From contig SDUX01000004.1 in assembly GCA_008729055.1 (NCBI GenBank), forward strand, positions 1,984,001 to 2,048,000: a stretch of DNA of 64,000 bases, written 5' to 3'. Made by a program: the position numbers and the translations under genes. Of the stretch, positions 44,301 through 53,722 are shown piece by piece; the stretch's first letter is position 1; each line of letters opens with the position of its first letter. Source of the stretch: Pyropia haitanensis (Eukaryota > Rhodophyta > Bangiophyceae > Bangiales > Bangiaceae). Below the pieces are notes generated by a model, which saw only the letters and a list, made by a program, of their open reading frames with translations, was not told the DNA's origin and made no database searches.

Positions 44301-45191
44301 GGCAGACGTGGCGGCCGCCGCGGCGGCGGCGGCGCCAGCGGCGGCGGCCGCCGACGGGTCCAGCGGCGGCAGCGCCATGACGGGCACGGGCGGCACGCCG
44401 CCGGGGGCGGCCGCCGCGGCCGCCGCGGCGGCCACCCCCGCCGCCTCCCGCGCGGCCGTCGCGGCGGGCGCGTCGGCATAGCCGCCACCGCCGCCATCGC
44501 CAAAGCCGTCCGCCACCGCGCCCGGCGGCACCAGCGGCGGCGGCGGCGGCGGGAGGCCCAGGCCGCCGCCCTCGCGGGGAGCGGGCGGCGCGGCCGCGGC
44601 GACGCGGTCCCCCCCTTGGCGAGCGGCGCCAGCGGCGGCGGCCGGGGGCAGTGGCGGGGCCCTCCCGTCCTCTCCCCCGCCCCCCCCGCCCCCCCCGCCC
44701 CCCCCCTCGGCCTCCTCGGCCGCCTGCAGCTTCTCCAGCCGCCGCCGGTGGTACGACCGGTTCTGCCGCAGCCGCCGCTTCTCAATCGCCCGCTTGAGCC
44801 GCCGCTCATTCTCGTTGAGCTCCTCGTCGGGCTTGTCAAACACGTACGTCGCGGGGCGACCGGGCCGGCGCTTGGCCACCCCGCCCGCCGCAGCCGCCGC
44901 CGCGCCGTGGCCAGACGGGGGGACCGTGGCGGTCGCGGTGGCCACCGCCGCGGCAGCGGCGGCGGCAGCAGCGGCGGCGGTCGCCGCCGCCGCCGACCGC
45001 GCGCCAGACCCCTCTGCGGGGACCGACGCCATGGCGTTGCCGCCGGCCGCAGAGGCGGTAGCGGTGGCGGTGACCTTGGCGGTGGTGGCGGTGGCGGTCG
45101 TGAGAGCGGTGGTGGTGGGCGCGCTCGTTGCCGCCCGCACCGACGCAGGCGGCGGCGGCGGCCGACGCAACGGCTGCCGGCGCACGGGCAT
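41386..45191 (-). CDS. basic-region (bZIP-like) protein fused to winged-helix/TPR part of a STAND protein (one homopolymer frameshift)
   Basis: The start is ATG 45191. The N-terminal section contains an AT-hook-like KRRPGRP and then a highly basic helix at about 44.71-44.86 kb: DEELNENERRLKRAIEKRRL followed by RQNRSYHRRRLEKLQAAEEA, resembling a bZIP basic region without an obvious long zipper. At the C15 run 44098-44112 the frame must shift by one missing base; the protein then continues to the TGA at 41386. The second half (43.4-41.6 kb) has a winged-helix-like block (RALVLLSVFPRTFDLDAAAS, then LLGAQLLTSVDDRLELNAVA), the RxRFxxYF...ERDNMDAAAQIA connector, and TPR-like helices (for example YADALGSQAMVSLALGDAPA). 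That order is typical of the effector half of NB-ARC/STAND ATPases, but no NB-ARC ATPase domain is present. About 1265 aa. Probably a nuclear regulator with a TPR sensing or scaffold arm. Confidence 0.72.
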
Positions 45192-45440
45192 GCTCGGCGT
45201 AGAAATAATCGAGCGGCGGCGGCCGCCTCCCTGCGCGCGTGCACCCCTCCCCCCCTCCCCTCGCCACTCCCTATCCAACCCCACGCGCTGCGGCGGGGAA
45301 CGCTCCCGTCCGCCCGCGACGCCCGCCAGCCGTGACGCACCCCACCACGTACAGCGGGGCACGCCCAGCCACGCACCGCTGCGCGCGTATATGGAGGGCG
45401 GGCGAGGGGGCAAGTAACGGGCGCACGCCACCGGTGGGGG

Positions 45441-45448
45441 TATATAAG
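45441..45448 (+). promoter_or_regulatory. TATA-like TATATAAG
   Basis: A canonical TATA match facing the plus strand. No plus-strand gene is recognisable downstream. Read on the minus strand (CTTATATA) it lies 250 nt upstream of the start of the bZIP-like gene and may serve that gene. Confidence 0.35.
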
Positions 45449-48334
45449 CTCCGAGCGCCAATCGCCGAGGCACGTGCCGGGGTGGCGCGGGTGCAGAGGA
45501 GGCGCGGCGGCCGACAGCGCAGGCAGCGTCGAGAAGCCGCGCCGCGGGACGGCCGGCGACGGATGTTGAGGGGGTGGAGGACCAACCCGCCACCCACCGC
45601 CGCGAGGGGAGAGGGCGGCACGCCCGTCGTCGCCCCCCCACACCACCACCACCGCCACCGCACCCCACAGGGAGGAAAGGGGGCGTGCGGCGCGCGCGCG
45701 GCCGCAGCGGCGGCAGCCCCACCCGCCACCGGCGGCGGCGCGTGGGCGCCGCTGTCGCGTCCCGCCGCCACTGCGCAGCCGCGGGTGCCCAAACGCCGCG
45801 GCCGGCGCGTGCGTAGCGGCGGTGGTGATGTGGTGGTGGCGGCGCAGCGGGGGGTGGGAGGGGGGTGGCGGCGACGGAGTCGAGGACGGCGGCCAGCCGC
45901 GACGCCCCGACACACCTGCCCGCCGACCCCCCCCCCTCCACACCGCCCCACCGTGGGAGCGGATGGCAGCCGCTGCCCAGGGGCGTGGACGGGAGCGCGC
46001 TGCGCCGGCCGGCGGCGCGTGCACAGAGGCACCGCCCGCGGCGCCGCCGCGCTACGCCGCGCGCGGCTGGGCAGAGGGGGGGGGGGGGAGGGTAGAAACT
46101 CATTTCTCCACTCACGCCCCTGCCCGAGGGGGGTGGTCGTCTCCCCCCCCTCGTCCCCCCCCCCCCCCGCGCAAGGCGGCGGCGGGGCCCGCAGCCAACG
46201 GGCCGGGCAGAGGTTGGCCGCGATGGCGGCGGCCGTGGCCTGGCGGCACGCGCCGCGGGCGGCGGACGCGCGCGGGGCCCCCATGAATCGGCAGGTGGTG
46301 GCGGCTCGCAACGGGTATCTCTGCACGGCGGCCGCTGCCGCGGGGCCGCTCGGGAGGTTTGGCGACGGGGTTTTTTCGCACGCCAGGCGGGGGGCGGCGG
46401 GGCCACGGGCCAACTCCACGGGCCGTGGCGTGACTCGCGCACCGCCGGGCGCGGCGTGGCTCGGTGGGGTCCTCTCGCTGCTGTCAGGGGGGGGGGGGGG
46501 TGCTGTGATCTCCGTTGCGGCCAGGCCATTGGCCCGCATCGATGAGCCATGGCTGTAAGGTTATTCGACAGGCGGCCCGGGCCGCGGGTGGGTCCGGTGG
46601 CGGCTTCATTCCCACTCCAGCACAGCTCTTGGCATGTGACTTGATTGGAAGAGGGAGGCGGACTGATCCCGGTCTGCACGGGCCATGCCCGATCCGGGCC
46701 AATTCAGAATCATTCTCCAGGTGACGCCGGGCGGAGAAACCGTCTGACCAACGTGAGTGGAGAAACAGCGTAGAAAATGGGCCGCGAAGCGGCGTGCGGC
46801 ATCTACGCATCGGGCTCTGGGCGAGAAGCGGGTGCCGCGGCGGCATGGTCACACCGGGTTTTCCTCCCGTCTCATCCATGGTTCGATAGGTATGCGTACC
46901 GCACGCCCTCGCCACGCCAGACGCCGTCGCCTCGGCCCCCGGTGCTGATGGAACAGCCCACAGGGGCGGTTTCATCGCGACGCAACGTGGCGAGGGAGAT
47001 CCTCCCCACGTTGGCTATCTCTTGGTCCCCCTTTTGTTCCTCCTGGGACGGCCCCTACCTTGGTGGCGCGGCAGGGCCCACGTGGCTCTTTCGAACGGGG
47101 TATCGGCACTCGCGTGGTCTGCTAAACGGAGACACGTGCATCGAGGAGGCGCGAACACCAGGATGAACCCATCGGACCATCTGTGGGTGGGAGAGGACGC
47201 ACGAGGCAAATAAATGGCCCCCTCTGGTCACTCGTTCCCCAGGATCCCCCCGACTGCACGCCTCCCAGCGTGGCAGATGGAACTGGTTTGGCTTGCAATC
47301 CACGCGGGACGCGGCTGCCCTCCGGCGCGCCGTGCCCATAGACACGGGTTGGCGCAGCCGAGGCAGCTGGGTGACCTGTCTACAACTTGTGCCGCTCGAA
47401 GCATACCTGCTGGTGCTCCTGCTACTGCTGGTAACAGAATGACCTGATGGTGCCATCTGATACCGAACCAGCGAGATGGCCTTCTCATTGTCGACGCGTC
47501 ATGACTGGCGAGCGACGCACTCCAGCGTTCGTGCTGAGAACGGAAAAAGCACTGCTTGCATCAGTTGAAAACGTCGCCTGGGAGACTGCCCTGGGGGTAG
47601 GCTGCCCCATCATCTATACGCAAGATGACCTGCAAAGGAACCCACCCATTGACATGTCGACTGGATCTGCGATTACCTCTTCACGGCAAGTACAATACCA
47701 TACAAGGCTATAGGCAACGTGGCCATTCCTCAGAACCGAGGCAAAGGTGCTACGATGGTAGCAGAGCGTACAACCTTCGCCGCCCCTGCCGTAGACGATG
47801 TGTCCACTCCACCAACCAGCGGTTTCAGGCCATGCGCAGAGGACCTCGGTCTCGACCAATGGAAACGGTCAACAGATTACAATGCTCATCCAAAAGACAG
47901 CGCCGTATTTATAAAGTGGATGAGACTGCGGCAGAGAAGTACGAAACGTGTCAACTTAAGTAAGTATGCTCCAGGTATGGCCTGCGCTGTCCAACGGGCC
48001 AGCTCGGCAACACTGACGAGCCCCACTCCGTTGCCTACCCCCTTGCTTGTGCCCGTCGCCTGCCCTCTCCGCGCCTGTGTCCGACGCACCCCCCTTGGCT
48101 GGTGCCGCTGTGGCGTATCCCCCCTCGTCACCCCCCCCCTGTAGCCGCCACCCATCGTCCGCTGCCAGCGCGGCGGTGCCTGCCGCGGTATTTTCGGCAT
48201 ATTCTTCTTCCCTTGGCCTGACGCTTTTCCCTTCTCGTGGTCACCCCCCTCTCTCGTTTCCGTCCGCTTCCCCCCCCCCCCCCCTCGTTCCCCCCCCTTT
48301 GACCCTCCCTCGTTTCTCTCCCGCCCGTCCCACC
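45449..48334. other. intergenic: GC-rich to 46.5 kb, then moderate GC
   Basis: 45.45-46.5 kb holds Arg/Pro-rich shadow ORFs and long G/C runs. 46.56-48.0 kb is AT-richer with short ORFs of ordinary composition (for example 47719-48144), none recognised. The last 400 nt, after a TATA-like TATTTATAAAG at 47906-47916, are C/T-rich and look like the promoter and 5' UTR of the RING gene. Confidence 0.45.
47906..47916 (+). promoter_or_regulatory. TATA-like TATTTATAAAG, probable promoter of the RING gene
   Basis: Lies about 420 nt upstream of the RING-H2 gene start in the same direction and is followed by a pyrimidine-rich leader. A plausible core promoter element. Confidence 0.4.
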
Positions 48335-49246
48335 ATGTCCGCGCCCCTCTCTGCCGCCGAGGCGGCCGACGAGGCGCTGGCGATGGAGCTCCAAGCGGCG
48401 GAGCTCCGCGCCGCCCACGGGGACCTCCTGCCCGGCGGCGGCGGCGACGGCTGGCCGCCGCCGTCGACCGACGCGCGGCGCGCCTGGGCGGGCCTCGTCG
48501 ACGCCGAGGTCGGCCTCTACGCCGCCGACCGGCGCGCCGCGACCGCCGCCGAGCGGGTGGGGCGGCTGGCCGCCGCGCCGCCGCGGGCGGCGGCGGCCGC
48601 GGTGGACCGCGGCGGCGGCGACGCGGCGGTGGCCGCGGCGCCGTCTGCGCGTGTGGCACCCGCCGGTGGTGGTGGTGGTGGTGGTGGTGGTGGCAGGGAC
48701 GCCGCGCCCGGCGGGGGGGGGGCGCCGCCGCGGGCGGCGCACGCGGGGCGTGGCCAGGCGGCGGCGACGGTGGGCCACCTGGGCGACCTGCTCGGCATGT
48801 TTGCGACGCTCGCCGAGGATGTGGGCGGGCGGGCCGCGGCGGGGGGGCAAGAGGAGGCGGGGGGGAGGGGGGGGACCGCCAGGGGGGGGCGGGGGGGGGG
48901 CGGGCACGGCGGCGGGGGCCGACCCGATCCTCGCCGCCGCCACCGCGGCGCTGCGCCACCTGGCGGGCGTGGCGGCGACGGAGAGGGGCGGCGGCGGCGG
49001 CGGTGACTTTGGCGCTCGAGGTGGTGCCGGTGGCGGCGGCGGCGGCGGCGGTGGCGCTGGCATCGGCGGCGGCGGCGGCGGCGGCGACGGTGGCGGTGGC
49101 GACCGTGGGCGTGACGGCCCGGCCGGCCGTCGCGGCGGCGGCGGCGGCCCGCCGCGCGGCGGGCTGCCGATGGTCACCGGCCTGTTTGGCTTTGCCGACG
49201 GGGCGGGCAACTTTGAGTTTGGGCCGATAGGGGGGGGGGGGGGGGC

Positions 49247-49283
<37 letters not shown>

Positions 49284-49304
49284 CCCGTGGGCGGTGGCGG
49301 CGGC

Positions 49305-49335
<31 letters not shown>

Positions 49336-50124
49336 CGGGGGGTGACACGCCCGCGGCGGCGGCGGGTGGGGGCGGCGGCGGCGGCCGTGGCGGCGGCGGC
49401 GGGCCGGCGGCCAACTTTGCCGAGCTGGCCCAAAACATGCTCCGGCTCGGGCTGTTTGGTGCCGGCGGCGGCCTCGGCGACGCGATGGGCACCTTTGAGC
49501 AGCTCACCGAGCTGGCCGAGCGCCTTGGGGGGGGGGGGCGCGGCGCGTCAGAGGAGGCCATCGCGGCGCTGCCGACGCGGACGGTGGGGGCGGCGGCCGC
49601 GCCGGCCGCGGCCGCGCCGCCGCCGGCGGCCGCGGCCGCGCCAGACGCCGCCCCCGCCGCCGCCACCGCCGCCACCACCACCACCCCACCGGCACGCGCT
49701 GCCGACGGGCGACCACGCATGTCGGCGGCCGGGGCGGCAGCGGCCGCCCGGGCAGAGGCGGCGGCGGCGGCCGCCGCCGCCGCCGCGGCCGCCGCCGCGT
49801 CGCCGCGGCCGCCATCCTCGTCGGCGGCCGACGCGGCCGGGGCACCCCCCCCCCCCCTCCCCCCCCCCCCCCCGGTAACCCCCCCAGCCACCCGCAGCCG
49901 CGGCCGTCCTCCCCCCCCAGCCGCCCCCCTTCCCCCCCCCCCCCCAGCCCGACACGGACGGCACCTGCGCGGTCTGCCTCGCGGACTTTGCCGTCGGCGA
50001 CGCGCTGCGGGACCTGCGCTGCCGCCACGCCTTCCACGCGGCGTGCATCGACACGTGGCTCCGCGTCCGCGCGGTGTGCCCGGTGTGCAAGGCCGACCTC
50101 GACGGCCGGCCGGCGGGCCACTGA
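48335..50124 (+). CDS. RING-H2 finger E3 ubiquitin ligase
   Basis: The ATG at 48335 (CACCATG) starts a protein with an Ala/Glu helix (DEALAMELQAAELR, UIM-like) and LGDLLGMFATLAEDVGG. Among the G runs at 48840-48905 the frame shifts, equivalent to two missing bases. A Gly-rich central part follows with FAELAQNMLRLGLFGAGGG and FEQLTELAERLGG, then Ala/Pro-rich sequence. The C-terminus is a classic RING-H2: TCAVCLADFAVGDALRDLRC then RHAFHAACIDTWL and CPVC, with all eight ligands (C-x2-C...C-x-H-x2-H-x2-C...C-x2-C), ending TGA at 50122-50124. The RING joins the upstream frame exactly if 49875-49947 is removed as a 73-nt GT-AG intron with a C-rich acceptor tract; two missing C's would also work. 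Likely transfers ubiquitin from an E2; substrate unknown. Confidence 0.8.
49875..49947 (+). other. candidate 73-nt intron in the RING gene
   Basis: GTAACC donor, CAG acceptor after a long C-rich tract. Its length places the RING domain exactly in the upstream frame. The alternative is two undercalled C's with no intron. Confidence 0.5.
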
Positions 50125-50669
50125 CGCTGCCGCGGGCGCGCGGCGGGGGGGGTGGGGGGGGGGGGGGGGGCGAGGCGGGTGCGCGCGCAACGCGGTGGGG
50201 GGGCGTGGGGGAGCGCCCGATGGCACGCGGGACGGCCGCGGTCGCCTGCGCGGCGACAGCGGCCGCGGCGGCTGCGGCGGTGGCGGCGGGCCGGGTGCGG
50301 GCGCGCGGTGGAGATTGTATAGCTGCCGCGGCGTCGGCACGGCGCGGGCGCTCCCCCGCACCGCGCCGCACCGCACCGACCCGTGCGCGCACGCTTTCTT
50401 GTGTTGGTGTTGTGTGGGTGCTTGTCTCTTTCTCTTTGTTCTTTTCTTTTTTCGTATGCATCATGCTGGGGACGACCCGACCCGTTGGCGTCGTCTCACA
50501 ACCGGGGCCCACGCAACGAGGCGCGGCGCGGAGAGTGGTAGGCAGCAGCGCGTGGTAGGGATGGCAGCCGTCGGTAGCGGAAAGAGGGTGGCGGCCGTAG
50601 GGGCGCCACGACCGTGAGCAGTGGGGTGAACAGAGGCAGGCACGGAGCGGCGGCCAACGAGTGGTCCAT
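50125..50669. other. convergent intergenic region with U-rich 3' element
   Basis: Between two converging genes. 50395-50455 is T-rich (TTCTTTTCTTTTTTCG at its core), likely the 3'-UTR/U-rich element of the RING gene. Nothing else is recognisable. Confidence 0.5.
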
Positions 50670-51315
50670 TCAGGAAAAGAGGTGCTTAAAGGTGGGCATG
50701 CACGTCACGTCTGCTGTCTGGTTGTATATGTCCTGATCTGCCATTCCGGGGGCGGGGAGGCCACACAGGACAAGACACAACCAAAGGAACAAGAACAGGG
50801 GTCACACACGGTCGCGCCACTGTCAGAGGCCACACCCCGCAAATGGCGACCGCCATCGCATCATGGCAAACGGCACCACGTGCGGGCAGCACGTCCAACG
50901 CATCCACACGCCACGCCCAGCACGTCCGGCACTACCACCCTCCCCCCCACATCCCCCCCACCAACCAGGACGACCGCCACCGTCTGCCCCCCCCCCCCCC
51001 CGACGCCGCCCGCGTCCACGTACCAAAGTTGGGCCCCAGCGACGTGGGCAACCGCTTCACCGTCAGCGTGGAGCCCGTCGAGTCGAGCACCCCCGCCAGC
51101 AGCATGTTGCTCTCCACCTCCACCTCGTCCGTCGGGCCAAACGGCACCACCCGTAGGCACCCGCCAACGGTGTAGCCCGTCCCGTCCGCCGCGACGGCGG
51201 TTACGTTGCCGGCAACGACCACAAACTGGTTGGCGTACGCCGCGCACGCGGAGAGCTTGATGAAGGGGGCGGTCGCGCCGTCGCCGCCGGCGGTGCCACC
51301 GTCCGCGGCGGCCAT
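50670..51315 (-). CDS. RPA3: replication protein A 14-kDa subunit (RPA3), two exons
   Basis: Exon 1 is 51315-51024, an intron spans 51023-50738 (donor GTACGT, acceptor CAG), and exon 2 is 50737-50670. The spliced product is 119 aa, against 121 aa for human RPA14. Exon 1 encodes an OB fold: FIKLSACAAYANQFVVVAGN, VTAVAADGTGYTVGG, EVEVESNMLLAGVLD and LPTSLGPNF. Exon 2 supplies the D of the conserved LGxxFD, then QDIYNQTADVTCMPTFKHLF, matching the FD-x3-YN segment of RPA3. The Asp codon is split by the intron (G|AT). The protein is the small subunit of the RPA trimer that binds single-stranded DNA in replication and repair. The family assignment rests on pattern and length; sequence identity is low, as usual for RPA3. 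Confidence 0.78.
50738..51023 (-). other. intron of the RPA3 gene
   Basis: 286 nt, donor GTACGT and acceptor GGCAG. Splicing joins G|AT into an Asp codon and completes the conserved RPA3 C-terminus. Confidence 0.78.
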
Positions 51316-53528
51316 GCCTGCCGCCACCTCGGGCAACGTTGGGCGGCGGCAGCGACGGCGGCGGGTGCACGGGAGGCGAGACGGAGGGGGGTAGGCCAGA
51401 GGGGGAAGGGGAGGAGGGGGCGTGAGCGATAGTGTGGATAGGACTTCGCGCCTCCACGGGGTGTGCGGACTGGGGAGCGAGGTGTGCGCGGGGGTCAAGG
51501 GCGGTGCGAGCGAACGGATGCGGGGGTGCGCGGGGACGACGACGTGTGCGTCACCGGCCGCGCCAGGACCTCGGCCGGCCGTGCAGGCGAAGGGCCACCA
51601 TCCAAAAAAAATGGCGCCAGAAAGCGAGCATGCCGATTGGCGCGAAAAACAAGTACATCAATGGTTCTTCTTTGAATGGACGGCACTTGATCCATGAACC
51701 GCTTGACTCAGCAAAGGGCGCCGTAGATCAGCAAAGAAAGCACTTTGGCTGCACGTTGCGCCGTCCCTGTCCTGCGCGGCGGGGATAGCTGGCCGCGCGC
51801 TCCGCCGCTGCTGACGGAGCGGCTGCCGGGATGATACCTGGGACGGACGTCGGCAGCGCACGCGCAACGCCAGGTCAGTCTCTCCCCCAGGGACGTCACG
51901 ATAGCGGTCCCCGGTGACTCAAAACGTAGCACGCAGCCACGGTCTTGGCGACGCCCAACCCCGTCCGTGGCGGCGGCCGTGGCGGCGGCGGCGGTCGCGA
52001 CGCTGCCGTAACGGTGGCGCCATCGACCGGCGGCCGGCACGAGCAGAAACGAAAAACCACTGCCAACGACCACCGCAGCATGGTTGCCGTCGGGGCACCC
52101 CACCACACAGCACCCGCTCTTGCATCAAGGGTGAGGGGGTGCTCTTGGCAGGGAAGTGGGGGGGAGGCAGCACCGTCGTGGCAGCCGCGCTCGCGGCCGG
52201 CGCGTCGCCGCGGCGGCGCCGCCGCCGCCTATGCGCTGTCGGAGGAGGGACGGGGGGCCTGGAGTGGGCGCCGCCGCCGCCGGTGACGGCCCGCCCCCCC
52301 CCCCCTGCGTCGTTGCGACGGGCGCTGTCACTCGCTGCCACCCGTCGCCAGCCGTCGTCACCCCGCCACCACCTGTCGTTGGTCGCCGCTGACGCCGTCG
52401 CGGAGCGCAGCCACGTCGCCGACATTCTCCCGCCGTGCGCACCTGTTGGCCTGGTCGGCACCGTCCCGGACGCGCGCACGCGCGCGCCTCTCCTCGTTGG
52501 TTCACTTGTTCTATTTCTCCCCACGGAATTTGTGGTTGCCTGCGGGCGATACGGCCGTTTGTGGTGTCCCGCCCGTGGCCGGTGGAACCCCCACGGTAAG
52601 TCGGGTGGTGCAGGCAGTCGCGGTGGCGGGCACCCGTCGTGAAGTGGCGGGTTTGGCAGTGCGGAAAGAAGGTGAAAAGCAGCCACACCGCGACGCCGCG
52701 GCGGCAAACACGGCGTCACCGATGCACCCAGCGAGGTGCGGACCTTCCCCCGGGGGAACAATGGAGCGGCGTCGGACATGGTCAAAGGGACGGTGCGACT
52801 GGATGGTCGACCTCTCGAGAAAGAACACAAGAGCGCCGGTCTCTGCGACCGATCTCCACGTGGCAAACCCCACACGTGTGAACGCACCTGACAGACGCCA
52901 GGCACGCGTGCGCAAGTGTCAGCACTTCAATCTGTGTTGGCTACTCCCTTTCCAAGTCCGCTGCGTTGCACTGCCTCAATTGATGGTGGCTGCAAAGCGG
53001 GGCGGAGCACCGCCTTTCCGAGACACGCCACTGCGCGCGTGTCGCCGCGCCGAGGCAGCAACGCTGTGGCCCAATTACAACCGGCCCGCGCGGTGGGGGG
53101 GTGGGGCGGGTGCCTGTGCACCCAGACGAGAATCCCACGGAGGCCGGTGTTGTGGGGGGGTAGTCGGTGCCGCCTGCCGGGACGCCAGCTGACCTGCTCT
53201 CACCAGCAGGGGGTGCCGAGAGCTCCCCACCTCTCGATGCGCCGCGGGGAGGGGCGGTGTGTGTCAGCAGGTCCGCGGTCGACAATCCCGCCTCTTTCAC
53301 CGGTCGACAGAGTTGTCCTGTTTGGGAAACGTATTCAGCTTCTGATCGAGTAGCAGATTTTATTCTGTATAAATACATTGGATTTTTGGAGCTGAATGTG
53401 GCCGCGTGGACAGCCTGACTCGAATGTCGTCCAATGTCCACGGCGAGAACGCGCACCCACGGGGGAAAGAGAGAGCGGGTGCCGTCATCAGGCCGCTACC
53501 GTATAGGTGATCGTCACTTCGCCGCCAT
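51316..53528. other. intergenic, no supported gene
   Basis: Likely the promoter side of RPA3, then mixed GC-rich and moderate sequence. A plus-strand ORF (51914-52642) ends in ordinary-looking protein just before a good donor (GTAAGT at 52593) but has no identifiable domain. Near 53.35 kb the sequence becomes AT-richer with a TATA-like box. Confidence 0.4.
53368..53375 (+). promoter_or_regulatory. TATA-like TATAAATA
   Basis: Canonical TATA match in an AT-rich 40-nt patch, about 160 nt upstream of the ATG of the Cys-rich ORF at 53529. Confidence 0.35.
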
Positions 53529-53722
53529 ATGCAGACAGCGCTGGGTGTGGGGAGAGTGCAGATGAGACCTTTCGTCAACTTCACGTGCGGGATCGACTTT
53601 GCCGTCTACTATCGTTGCTGTGCCCGGGAGCTGCGAGAACCACTGGACCGCTGTTGCAACTGCAGTCACGGCACCATTTGTCCGACGGGGTGGTTGTCTC
53701 AGTCGAGTTGTGCGCACGGACA
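53529..53722 (+). CDS. Cys-rich exon-like ORF, unrecognised
   Basis: From ATG 53529 the plus strand encodes a cysteine-rich segment: NFTCGIDFAVYYRCCAREL, then DRCCNCSHGTICPTGWLSQS and SCAHGQ, nine cysteines in about 45 residues with CxC and CPxG patterns like extracellular EGF/GCC2-type modules. It is followed at once by a strong donor (GTACGTACGTA at 53723), the donor type used by the confirmed introns, so the exon probably ends here. If the frame continues unspliced it runs to 55097 as low-complexity sequence. No downstream exon could be identified, so this is a tentative gene start or a fragment. Confidence 0.3.

Noticed and set aside
46861..46880. GGTTCGATAGG, resembling a tRNA B box
   Set aside because: The consensus is broken at its 3' end and no A box or cloverleaf could be built around it.
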